This document shows, one piece after another, positions 6,460-13,771 of a stretch of DNA of 15,362 nt. The position numbers were made by a program, and so were the translations under genes. Below the pieces are notes generated by a model, which searched no databases, was not told the origin of the DNA, and saw only the letters and a program-made list of their open reading frames with translations. The stretch spans positions 1-15,362 of the forward strand of contig JAEYTN010000481.1 in assembly GCA_023433985.1 (NCBI GenBank). The letters are read 5' to 3'. The stretch's first letter is position 1; the number at the start of each line of letters is the position of its first letter. Source of the DNA: Pseudomonadota bacterium (GTDB lineage Bacteria; Pseudomonadota; Alphaproteobacteria; Rhizobiales; Devosiaceae).

Positions 6460-7506
6460 CTACTTCGAGTGCGCGGATCCGCTGACGAATGAGCCTACTC
6501 GCCCGGCTGCAAGCCTGACTGCCTCGGTTACTTGGTCGGACATTCTACCAACGGCCTCGATCGACCACCGCTCAACCGCGAAGTACCATAAAAGGCTGAC
6601 CAAGACCGACAGTCCGATCATCAAGCTCCACATAAGGTCCGGGTAGGCTTTCACTGCTCGCCACCACTGCCCCATAAAGGCAAACACGGGCTGATGACAA
6701 AGATACAACGCATATGAGGCAGCCCCTAGCGAGACCATTGTCTTGCCGGCGACAAACCCGCGGCTCTCGGCTGAAATAGCTAAACCTACGAGAGCCAGTC
6801 CCAATGGTCCGCCTGTGAGTACACGGACGGTGACATCGTCGTTTGAGATGGAAAGCACAGCTGCACCAGCAGCAATCACGGCGGATATCGCCCAAATCGC
6901 AGGGTTCAGCTTCGCCACCTTGCCGACCGTTGCTGCAAGACCCACGCCAAGGGCAAATTCTGCGACGTAAGGGCTCATAGACACCCCCCACGCACCGCCG
7001 ACCACCAAGGTCAACATTCCCCAAACCAAGATGGATGCCAGCGCAACCTGCCTTGGCAATACAAGTAGGACCGCAAAAACGAGGTAGAACGTTAGCTCAT
7101 ACGTTAAGGTCCAACTCACTGGAAGGATTAGCTGCCCCTCGCCCACAGGCAGCAACGTATATGAACCTAACCAATTGTAGGACTCAACAGGACGGTTGCG
7201 CACCACGAGCTGCAGCGGGATCATAAACAGGAGCCACGGCCAGAAGCTCACATAGATTCGGAACGCTCGGCGTAGCACAAACGCCGGGACCTCTGCCGCT
7301 GTGTGCTTGCGGGCCGTCGACGCCCAGATGACAAATCCCGAGATCACAAAAAAGACGTCAACGCCGAGCTTACCCCAAGGCTGAAGCAAAGACAGCGGCG
7401 CGCGCAGCCAGGTTCCGTCGGAATTTAGGTAGTGGATGCTGGCGTGAAAACCCGTGACAGCCAGAGCGGCCGCAAACCTCAACGCCTCTATGTTCCGGAA
7501 TCGTAT
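6460..7506 (-). CDS. Acyltransferase family 3 (OafA/YrhL-like) membrane O-acyltransferase
   Basis: This protein of about 348 residues has roughly ten hydrophobic segments and matches the acyltransferase-3 family, which transfers acetyl or other acyl groups to surface glycans from the inner membrane. The N-terminus NIEALRFAAALAVTGFHAS contains the family Arg and the essential His in the first helix. GVDVFFVISGFVIW is the second hallmark, and FVLRRAFRIYVSFWP carries the conserved Arg residues. The start is odd. The conserved N-terminus is preserved only if translation begins upstream of TTG 7482. The strong ribosome binding site AGGAGAGGA (7521-7513) points to ATA at 7506-7504, where ATG would be expected. 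No in-frame ATG or GTG exists before the upstream stop. The conservative alternative is TTG 7482 (340 aa). Its target is probably the glycan made by the neighbouring transferases (inference). Confidence 0.85.
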   Translation of the reverse strand: MRFRNIEALRFAAALAVTGFHASIHYLNSDGTWLRAPLSLLQPWGKLGVDVFFVISGFVIWASTARKHTAAEVPAFVLRRAFRIYVSFWPWLLFMIPLQLVVRNRPVESYNWLGSYTLLPVGEGQLILPVSWTLTYELTFYLVFAVLLVLPRQVALASILVWGMLTLVVGGAWGVSMSPYVAEFALGVGLAATVGKVAKLNPAIWAISAVIAAGAAVLSISNDDVTVRVLTGGPLGLALVGLAISAESRGFVAGKTMVSLGAASYALYLCHQPVFAFMGQWWRAVKAYPDLMWSLMIGLSVLVSLLWYFAVERWSIEAVGRMSDQVTEAVRLAAGRVGSFVSGSAHSK

Positions 7507-7512
7507 TTTGTT

Positions 7513-7521
7513 TCCTCTCCT
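7513..7521 (-). promoter_or_regulatory. Ribosome binding site of the acyltransferase gene
   Basis: AGGAGAGGA lies 6-7 nt before the in-frame ATA codon at 7506-7504, but more than 30 nt before the nearest conventional start (TTG 7482). It is the main reason for proposing an ATA start or a lost ATG. Confidence 0.6.
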
Positions 7522-7594
7522 GAAACCACAGATCGCCTAGAGGTGGCATGCCCATGGCAAGCACCCGTCGCTATCTCACAGTCCCCTTTGGCCA

Positions 7595-8686
7595 ATGACA
7601 CAACAGTCCAGATATCTGGTCGCCGACCCCAACGAACTGGTTGATCACAGCCAATTCGTGCGCATGGTCAAGACCCTTTCCTCTCCGGAGCGTATTTCCA
7701 GACCTCATGCACATATCGTTGGCAATTCCGTCCACCTACATTCTATACTTGCTGCAGCCGGCCGCGACATGCTTGTTCCGGCTATAGTCGAATACGAGGT
7801 ATTTGAACCAGTTATTGTCGATCAAGGCATTGTTTTAACCCAGGATGGGTACGCCTTAATTGACTCAGTTCAGGATATTCCTCATGGCAATCGCGAACAT
7901 GTCGTTGTAGACAGAGCCGCCGTTACGCTAACCAGCTCACACGCAATATCTCGTCACCCCGCTAAAGGCCTGCTGCTGAAGAAGATAGGGCAAACCAACT
8001 ATGGTCATTGGTTGGTAGAGTTGCTACCTCGCCTGTACTTGACCGGTGCGACCACGGCATTGGTGCACCGTCCATCGCGGGGATACGAATTTCTAAGTGC
8101 CATGTATGCCGATTCCATAGCAAGCTTGGACGAACGCACATCTCTCATACCTTTCGATGGTATGCCGAGACAATTGCAGTCAATTCGATATGTGACAGGC
8201 GCGTCACGCCTGAAGCACCATTTTACCCCCGCTGTGCGCCAGATGTCGGATCATATCGTCGGCCACCGACATGACGTCTCAAGGAAGCTCTTCGTGACCA
8301 GAGGCGCGGAGCACGGTCGCGCCATAGAGAACTCCGCCCAGGTGGAAGGCTTTTTCGAGCAGGCCGGCTTCCAGATCGTTCAGCCCGACCGTCTCTCCTT
8401 TCAAGAACAGGTACGCCTCTTTTCCGAAGCGTCCCAAGTGTTTGGGATAATGGGCGCGGCCATGTGCAACTGCATATTCTCCCCGCCGACGACGGTCGTC
8501 GGCTATCTAGCCCCCGACTATATGCTATCCAGCTTCTTTCTTGACATGGAGACCGCCTTGGGAAGATCCGCCATCAACATCATGTACTGCCCAACGATTG
8601 GCAACGCAGGGCCAACACTAAGGCGCAATATACAAGTGGACATGTCTCAGCTATCGCAGTTCTACCGGGACTCTCTCACTCAGTAG
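7595..8686 (+). CDS. GT61 (DUF563) family glycosyltransferase
   Basis: This 363-residue protein has the hallmarks of GT61/DUF563 transferases found in capsule and LPS loci. NYGHWLVELLPRL (135-147) corresponds to the usual N..HW..D.LPRL motif. KLFVTRG (231-237) is followed by the R-x-I-x-N motif (242-246), and GFQIVQPDRLSFQEQVRLF (258-276) by GIMGAAMCNCIF (284-295), where most relatives have G-x-HGA-x-x-N. It should act in the cytoplasm on a nucleotide sugar; donor and product are unknown. It is transcribed divergently from the acyltransferase with an 88-bp gap, and its end overlaps the end of the double-GT2 gene by 7 bp. No clear ribosome binding site precedes ATG 7595. The base composition is near 50% GC in parts, far below the rfb genes, suggesting transfer. 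Confidence 0.8.
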   Translation: MTQQSRYLVADPNELVDHSQFVRMVKTLSSPERISRPHAHIVGNSVHLHSILAAAGRDMLVPAIVEYEVFEPVIVDQGIVLTQDGYALIDSVQDIPHGNREHVVVDRAAVTLTSSHAISRHPAKGLLLKKIGQTNYGHWLVELLPRLYLTGATTALVHRPSRGYEFLSAMYADSIASLDERTSLIPFDGMPRQLQSIRYVTGASRLKHHFTPAVRQMSDHIVGHRHDVSRKLFVTRGAEHGRAIENSAQVEGFFEQAGFQIVQPDRLSFQEQVRLFSEASQVFGIMGAAMCNCIFSPPTTVVGYLAPDYMLSSFFLDMETALGRSAINIMYCPTIGNAGPTLRRNIQVDMSQLSQFYRDSLTQ

Positions 8687-10695
8687 TCCCACGGCGCTCG
8701 CGTAAAGCCCAGCTCTTGCAACATGTCCTCCGGCCATTTGTTCGCTCGGTACATCATTTGATACTCCGCCGGCCGTTCCTTCTTCAGTAGCTGTGTGGAT
8801 CGTTGATGCTTGTGCACTACGCGCGCGTCGGGCTCGTACACCACCCTTTTCCCAAGGTACTCACGGGTCAACGCGCAAAATGTCCGGTCGGATCTGAAGT
8901 GTCGTCCGAACTCCGCGTCAAGACCGCCAAGCTCATCGATGATCCGGCGCTTAATGTACGCACAAAAGAAGGGGGCAAAGGTCAGATCGACGGCTGCGCC
9001 GTCGTGAAAGAGCGGAACCGAAGCCACGTTGTTGTGGTGGACGGAAAGAGTTACGTCGGCTGTCACCCGCGAATCATTTTCGGGAGTATGGGTGCGAACG
9101 GATGGCTCTCCTGGAATCATCATCTGCGCGGGAACAACGATTCCGATGTCATTCGATGAGAGGGCCCGCGCCTGGAGTTTGGCCAACGAATGACGAGCGA
9201 ACACTGCATCGTTGTTTACGAGAAGGATGTCATTTCCAGGAATCGCAAGCCGCCACGCCTGATTTACGGCGTGGGTAAAACCGTAGTTCTGTGAATTCAG
9301 AATCAGCCGAAACGAGTAAATCTCCGATAGTTCCCTTAGTCGGGAGCACGCCTCCTCTCCAGAGTCGTTATCGACGACGATGTACTCCACCATTTGCTCC
9401 GATCCGGAGGCGGCTTCGGCCAGCGACCGTAAGCATTCCTCTAGCAAATCAGGTGAACCGTAGTTTGGTATCAAGACACTGACCGCGCGGCTAAGCGGAG
9501 ACACCGGCCGCTGCTCTAGGATGGCGAGACGGCTTGCTAGCTTGGTGCGAACCTGACCTATAGCCTTGCGCATATCTTCATTGTTTGAGATGGCGTTTTC
9601 GGCAATGCCACGACGATAGTACGATAGCGGAACCGGGATCGATACCATCGTGCAGGCTTCGCTTATTCGCAGAACGAAGTCCCAGTCGATGAAACGTCGG
9701 AGTTCGGTGTCAAAGTTCCCAACGCTTTGAAGCAGTCCCCGACGATGGACCAAGGCATTCAAGTCGATGTAGTTATGGTTCTCCAGCGCTGTGCGATTGA
9801 AAGCTCCAAATCGCACAGTGGAGGGAGCGCTGGCCGCCGCTTCAAAAATGAGCTGTGCACAGTAGAATGCGCCTGCGGCAGGGAAGCGTCCGGCAGCACC
9901 TACCATTACAGCAAGAAAGTCGCGGTGCATGAGGTTGTCTGAGTCGAGGTAGGCGACTAAGTCCCCGGTCGCGCGAGCCAACCCGGCATTTCTTGCGACG
10001 CTAGCGCCACCGCGACGCTTTGATTCGAGAACTACAACCTTAGGGTCGCTCGCAAAGGCTTGCGCGCGTCGAAGGGTCCGATCGGAGCTACCGTCATCGA
10101 CGACGATCAACTCAAAGTTGTCGTACGATTGAGCCAGCACACTCTCAATCGCCTCGCCAATCGTGGATTCACGATTGTAGGCCGGCATGACAACCGAGAC
10201 CAAGGGCCTTGCTGCGCCGGGCTCGACTCGGGACAGTTGCTTTCTCAAGAATTCCATAGCGGCCAAGCACCGCTTGCCCTCGTCCCCAAATGGCGCGCTC
10301 AGAGTGGTGATTAATAATGACCGCTTTAGGTAGTCGTTTAAATCATCGTATCCTTGAGAGTTCTTCTTGCCGCGAGCATTCGGAAGACGCCCCTCAAGTC
10401 TGCCATACTTTACAAAATGCAGAAAGGCATTCATACCATGCCGCTTAACATCCGCGTATCGCGCTAAGTACCAGCTCGTATCAAAATCTGGGCGGGGATT
10501 GGTACCCATTGCGGCACCTTTCTCTAGATAGTGCCTGACAGGGTCCTCACCCTCACCTATGAAGTGACCATACACGAGCTTGTAGTAGTTCGCGTCGAAC
10601 TCCTTCCGAATAGCATTCAAGTCGGCATCTCGAGCTGGAAGACCGAGGCGAGCCGCGGTTTCATAGTATGCCTTATATATATGTCTCTTCAGCAT
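8680..10695 (-). CDS. Two-domain GT2 glycosyltransferase with N-terminal FD-YY-HY repeats
   Basis: This encodes a 671-residue protein. Residues 33-105 hold two copies of a unit of about 38 residues (FDANYYKLVYG...DPVRHYLEKG and FDTSWYLARYADV...FLHFVKYGRLEGR), common in O-antigen and capsule glycosyltransferases. The first GT2 domain starts at VSVVMPAYN (166-174), with VDDGSSDRT (199-207), the metal motif DSDN (251-254) and FIDWDF (335-340). The second starts at VSVLIPNYG (405-413), with VDNDSG (441-446) and VNNDAVF (493-499), and has a long C-terminal part with VVHKHQRS. Two active sites suggest addition of two sugars or an alternating polymer; this is inference. The chosen start is ATG 10695 with a weak GAAG site. 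GTG 10785, three bases after the exporter ATPase stop, would add 30 residues of unlikely composition. Confidence 0.85.
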   Translation of the reverse strand: MLKRHIYKAYYETAARLGLPARDADLNAIRKEFDANYYKLVYGHFIGEGEDPVRHYLEKGAAMGTNPRPDFDTSWYLARYADVKRHGMNAFLHFVKYGRLEGRLPNARGKKNSQGYDDLNDYLKRSLLITTLSAPFGDEGKRCLAAMEFLRKQLSRVEPGAARPLVSVVMPAYNRESTIGEAIESVLAQSYDNFELIVVDDGSSDRTLRRAQAFASDPKVVVLESKRRGGASVARNAGLARATGDLVAYLDSDNLMHRDFLAVMVGAAGRFPAAGAFYCAQLIFEAAASAPSTVRFGAFNRTALENHNYIDLNALVHRRGLLQSVGNFDTELRRFIDWDFVLRISEACTMVSIPVPLSYYRRGIAENAISNNEDMRKAIGQVRTKLASRLAILEQRPVSPLSRAVSVLIPNYGSPDLLEECLRSLAEAASGSEQMVEYIVVDNDSGEEACSRLRELSEIYSFRLILNSQNYGFTHAVNQAWRLAIPGNDILLVNNDAVFARHSLAKLQARALSSNDIGIVVPAQMMIPGEPSVRTHTPENDSRVTADVTLSVHHNNVASVPLFHDGAAVDLTFAPFFCAYIKRRIIDELGGLDAEFGRHFRSDRTFCALTREYLGKRVVYEPDARVVHKHQRSTQLLKKERPAEYQMMYRANKWPEDMLQELGFTRAPWDY

Positions 10696-10788
10696 CCAAT
10701 CGACTTCATGTACAGCAGGACTACTTCTGGTGCCCGTCCGGCGAGATGTCAATGCGCGTGACGGCAGGTTAGCCCATAGCGTCACTTA

Positions 10789-11544
10789 TCAGTCACGTTG
10801 GCCGAGGTGGTCGAGGTCCGTGACTTCTGACTCCAGGGCTGCGACGTCCAGCCGCTTCACCCGCCCCTTTTCCAGTTCCAGCACGCGGTTGCAGGTCCGT
10901 TCGATCAGCGCCGCGTTGTGGCTGGCGAGGATGATGATGCCGGCTTTTTCGGCCAGTTCGCCCATGCGCTCCTTGGCCTTCTTCTGGAAGTTCGCGTCGC
11001 CGGCGCCGATCCATTCGTCCATCAGCAGGATTTCGGGCTCGAGCGTGGTGGCGATGGAGAAGGCGAGGCGGGCGGCCATGCCCTGGCTGTAGCTCTTGAA
11101 GGGCATGTCGATGAACTCGCCCAGCTCGCTGAAGGCGATGATCTCCTCGGTACGCGCCGCGATCTCCTCCTTGCTCCAGCCGTTGATCAGGCCGCGCAGC
11201 ATGATGTTGCGGCGTCCCGTCGCCTCCTGGCGGAAGCCGAGGTTGATGTTGAACAGCGCATCGACGCGGCCGTCGATCTGGAGCCGGCCGGCCGTCGGCT
11301 CGTAGATGCCGTAGAGCACCTTCAGCAGCGTGGTCTTGCCGGCGCCGTTGCCGCCCACGAGGCCGAGCCGGTCGCCGGCCTTGAGCTCGAAGCTCACGCC
11401 ATCGAGCGCGGCCACGAAGCGGTGGCGGCCGTCGCCCGAGATGGTGCCGCCCGTCGCCGGCATCCGCCGGTCGCGCGGCCGCAGCGTCAGTTTCTTGCGC
11501 ACATGATAGGTGAGGCTCAGGTCCTCGGCACGGATCGAAACCAT
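10789..11544 (-). CDS. Polysaccharide ABC exporter, ATP-binding subunit (Wzt/KpsT-like)
   Basis: This 251-residue ATPase powers export of an undecaprenol- or lipid-linked polysaccharide across the inner membrane. Walker A is GGNGAGKT (64-71), the signature is SYSQGM (151-156), Walker B is ILLMDEW (172-178), the D-loop follows in GAGD, and the switch His is in ASHN (His 209). FNINLGF and RRNIMLRG are typical of the polysaccharide/teichoic acid subgroup. The protein ends soon after the nucleotide-binding domain, so it lacks the C-terminal carbohydrate-binding domain of long Wzt proteins and resembles KpsT or short Wzt. ATG 11544 overlaps the permease stop by one base (TGATG), so the two are co-translated. 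A longer frame to 11949 exists but is a shadow of the permease. GC content is back to about 67%. Confidence 0.93.
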   Translation of the reverse strand: MVSIRAEDLSLTYHVRKKLTLRPRDRRMPATGGTISGDGRHRFVAALDGVSFELKAGDRLGLVGGNGAGKTTLLKVLYGIYEPTAGRLQIDGRVDALFNINLGFRQEATGRRNIMLRGLINGWSKEEIAARTEEIIAFSELGEFIDMPFKSYSQGMAARLAFSIATTLEPEILLMDEWIGAGDANFQKKAKERMGELAEKAGIIILASHNAALIERTCNRVLELEKGRVKRLDVAALESEVTDLDHLGQRD

Positions 11545-12332
11545 CAGAGCACCAAAGCCACGCGACGCCGCAGTGCCCCCATCAGCACCACCGCTATCGC
11601 CCAGAACGCCGCCATGCCGACGAGGCAAACGAAAAACGCCGTCGTGGGGAAGCGCCCCTCGACGATCGGCACCCGGACAACCTCCAGGTAGTAGGTGAAG
11701 GGGTTCCAGTGGTAGAGCAGCCCGCGCACGCCGCCGGTGCCGCTCTCCTGCCAGAACACCGGAGTTGCGAACATCGCCACCCGCATCAGGTTCGAAACCA
11801 CGAACTGGCTGTCCGGAATGAAGGCGCCGAGAAACGCGAACACCGTGGCCACCGCCGGCGCCGACAGCACCACGACCGCGAGACCGACAAGCGACCAGAG
11901 CCAGCCGGGATTCGGCATCGCGCCCACCAGCAGCAGCACCGCGACGCACCCGGCCAGCGCGTAGCCGGCGCGGATCACGTTCTGCAGGGTCAGGCGCATG
12001 ACATAGACGCTGAGCGGCAGGTTGGTGCCCTTGATGAAGCTCTCCTCGCGCGCGAACAGCCCGGTGCCCTGGCTGATCGTATCCATCATGAAAAACCAGA
12101 CCAGCAGCCCCACGGCGATATAGGCCGCGAACTGCGTATCCACCGTGCCGGCATGGAAGATGAAGATGAAGGTCGCGGCAAAGGCGAGGTAATTGATCAG
12201 CAGCCAGAACGGGCCCAGCGTGGTCCGCCGGTGCTGATCGCCAATGTCCTCGGTGGCGAGCGCGATGCCCACATCCCGGCGGTCGATGCCCGCGCGGATG
12301 TCCGCGAAGGCGCTCGCAATGATTCTAAACAT
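11544..12332 (-). CDS. Polysaccharide ABC exporter, permease subunit (Wzm/KpsM-like)
   Basis: This 262-residue ABC-2 type membrane protein has about six transmembrane helices (roughly 42-61, 69-88, 115-138, 145-170, 178-195 and 230-252). The N-terminal cytoplasmic motif RRTTLGPFW (35-43) and the NPFTYYLEVVR stretch (210-220) are hallmarks of Wzm/KpsM-type exporters. With the overlapping ATPase it would form a tetramer that moves the finished glycan chain. ATG 12332 has GAGG at 12341-12338 with a 5-nt spacer. A TTG-started frame from 12392 would add 20 residues unlike the family and is less likely. No outer-membrane partners (Wza, KpsD) are in the window, so whether the product is capsule or LPS O-chain cannot be decided. 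Confidence 0.93.
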   Translation of the reverse strand: MFRIIASAFADIRAGIDRRDVGIALATEDIGDQHRRTTLGPFWLLINYLAFAATFIFIFHAGTVDTQFAAYIAVGLLVWFFMMDTISQGTGLFAREESFIKGTNLPLSVYVMRLTLQNVIRAGYALAGCVAVLLLVGAMPNPGWLWSLVGLAVVVLSAPAVATVFAFLGAFIPDSQFVVSNLMRVAMFATPVFWQESGTGGVRGLLYHWNPFTYYLEVVRVPIVEGRFPTTAFFVCLVGMAAFWAIAVVLMGALRRRVALVL

Positions 12333-12407
12333 ATAGGCCTCGAGCCCGATACGGCGCGAAGCTCGCCTAGCACAAGCAACGCCCGTGGCCAAATGCGGCG
12401 CAAGCGC

Positions 12408-13232
12408 TCAACCGACCACCGCCCGATCGGTGACACGGCGCCAGTCCGCCCCGTCGGAAAAGGCCAGCACCGCCCCGCCTGCCTCATCCGACACGAACGC
12501 GATCTGCCCCGCTGCGGCGGCAGGCGGCAGGCCGGCCACGGCGTAGGCCTTCACCCGCACCGGGCCGTCGACATCCAGCTTCGCCGCCGGGGCTGCCGTG
12601 CCGACCCCCGCGTTGCCCGTCGCCGAATCCACAACCACCACCTCGGTCCAGCTCGCCCCCTCGGCGCTCACCTTGATGTGCAGCTTGTCGTCCCCCGCCG
12701 TGCCGATCTCGGCCCGCCCGGAGTGCGCCGTCTGGAACAGCAGCGATGCCGTATCGCCGGATGAATGCTTGTTGAGCTTCACCTGAACGTCGTCTGACGC
12801 GTGGGTGAACAGCACCGCGTCGCTCGCCACTGCGAGGCGGTTGGTGGCATCGGCAGTAGCGTTCACCCCGAACTGCGGGGCCCGCCCGTCGAGGCCGAGC
12901 GTGGGCACCCAGGCGGCACCGCTCCAGACGAGGAGGCCGTTCTCGTCGAGAACGAAGGCCAGCCACCCCGGTTCGGGTACGTGGAACTTCCACGCATCTC
13001 CATCCCAGGCAGCGATCCGGTTGGCCTTCCCGGCCCAGTCGCCGCTCGGCGCGGCGCCGACGATGTAACGGGCGCCGGCAATGGGGCTCGCCGGCGGAGC
13101 GCCCAGGTCGCGGTCGAGGACGGCGAGCTGGGTCAGCGTGTCGAGCGCGGCGATCGCCTCGTTGTGGGTGATGTGCTTCTGCGCCTGCCCCGGCAGGATG
13201 AAAGGGAGCTTCAGGTGGGTGCTGGTGGTCAT
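12408..13232 (-). CDS. DUF2793 domain protein, phage tail/spike-like
   Basis: This encodes a 274-residue protein with no signal peptide or membrane segment. The N-terminal half (LPFILPGQAQKHITHNEAI, then LDTLTQLAVLDRD, GARYIVGAAPSGDWAG and AAWDGDAWKFHVPEPGW) is the DUF2793 domain found in alphaproteobacterial prophages and gene-transfer-agent regions. The C-terminal half reads NAGVGTAAPAAKLDVDGPVRVKAY, a beta-rich G-x-GT-x-P-x-x-KLDV-x-G motif common in phage tail fibres and similar trimeric spikes. ATG 13232 has GAGG at 13242-13239 with a 6-nt spacer. No other phage structural gene lies nearby. It sits 75 bp upstream of the exporter permease on the same strand and could share its transcript. 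The domain call is firm, the function is not known. Confidence 0.8.
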   Translation of the reverse strand: MTTSTHLKLPFILPGQAQKHITHNEAIAALDTLTQLAVLDRDLGAPPASPIAGARYIVGAAPSGDWAGKANRIAAWDGDAWKFHVPEPGWLAFVLDENGLLVWSGAAWVPTLGLDGRAPQFGVNATADATNRLAVASDAVLFTHASDDVQVKLNKHSSGDTASLLFQTAHSGRAEIGTAGDDKLHIKVSAEGASWTEVVVVDSATGNAGVGTAAPAAKLDVDGPVRVKAYAVAGLPPAAAAGQIAFVSDEAGGAVLAFSDGADWRRVTDRAVVG

Positions 13233-13345
13233 CTCGGTCCTCGTCAGTTGCTGGCGAGAAATCTACGAGAGGCCCGAAGCGCGGGGATAAGTCTGCAGAA
13301 AGTCCTGCTCCGGCCATCTTGATGAACGGAGTCTGAACGTCGACG

Positions 13346-13771
13346 TCAGGCCGGCTGGAGCTCCGGCTTCACTTCCTCGAGCTCGATCAGCGTGCCGTCG
13401 AAATCCTTGGGATGGAGGAACAGTACCGGCAGCCCATGCGCGCCCAGCTTCGGCTGCCCGTCGCCGAGCACGCGGGCGCCTGCTTCGGTGAGGGTGCGGG
13501 TGGCCGAGGCGAGGTCCGGCACCTCGAAGCAGATGTGGTGAATGCCGCCATGCGGGTGCTCGTAGAGGAACTTCGCGATCGGCGAGTTCTCGCCCAGCGG
13601 CGTCAGGAGCTCGATCTTGGAGTTCTCGAGCTCGACGAACACGACCGTCACGCCGTGCCCGGGCAGGTCGTGCGGTTGGTACACCTCGGCGCCGAGCTGG
13701 TCGCGGTATTTCGCTGCGGCGGCAGCGAGGTCGGGGACGGCGATGGCGACATGGTTGAGGCGGCCGATCAT
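13346..13771 (-). CDS. mce: Methylmalonyl-CoA epimerase
   Basis: This 141-residue member of the vicinal-oxygen-chelate (glyoxalase) fold interconverts (S)- and (R)-methylmalonyl-CoA in propionyl-CoA catabolism. Paired beta-alpha-beta-beta-beta modules are visible, with metal ligands in [11 protein letters not shown] (His 7), [10 protein letters not shown] (His 78 or 79) and GTLIELEE (Glu 130). [22 protein letters not shown] is the characteristic epimerase stretch. The length is typical. ATG 13771 overlaps the mutase stop by four bases (ATGA), so the two enzymes that handle consecutive steps are translated together. Confidence 0.95.
   Translation of the reverse strand: MIGRLNHVAIAVPDLAAAAAKYRDQLGAEVYQPHDLPGHGVTVVFVELENSKIELLTPLGENSPIAKFLYEHPHGGIHHICFEVPDLASATRTLTEAGARVLGDGQPKLGAHGLPVLFLHPKDFDGTLIELEEVKPELQPA

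Noticed and set aside
10696..10785. 30-residue N-terminal extension of the double-GT2 protein from GTG 10785
   Set aside because: Composition is unlike the rest and it has no ribosome binding site; kept only as an alternative because it would begin three bases after the ATPase stop.
6424..10790. Insertion sequence or transposon ends at the borders of the GC-poor block
   Set aside because: No transposase frame and no matching terminal inverted repeats or target duplications could be seen near either border.
10918..11691. 257-codon plus-strand frame opposite the exporter ATPase
   Set aside because: Antisense shadow of a gene with intact Walker motifs; the His/Ala/Glu/Asp-rich translation has no fold signature.
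11709..12764. 351-codon plus-strand frame opposite permease and DUF2793 genes
   Set aside because: It spans two well-supported minus-strand genes and their gap; His/Arg-rich shadow.
13333..13350. ACGTCGACGT palindrome at the end of mce, considered as a terminator
   Set aside because: Short, no loop and no T-run; the palindrome partly overlaps the coding end.
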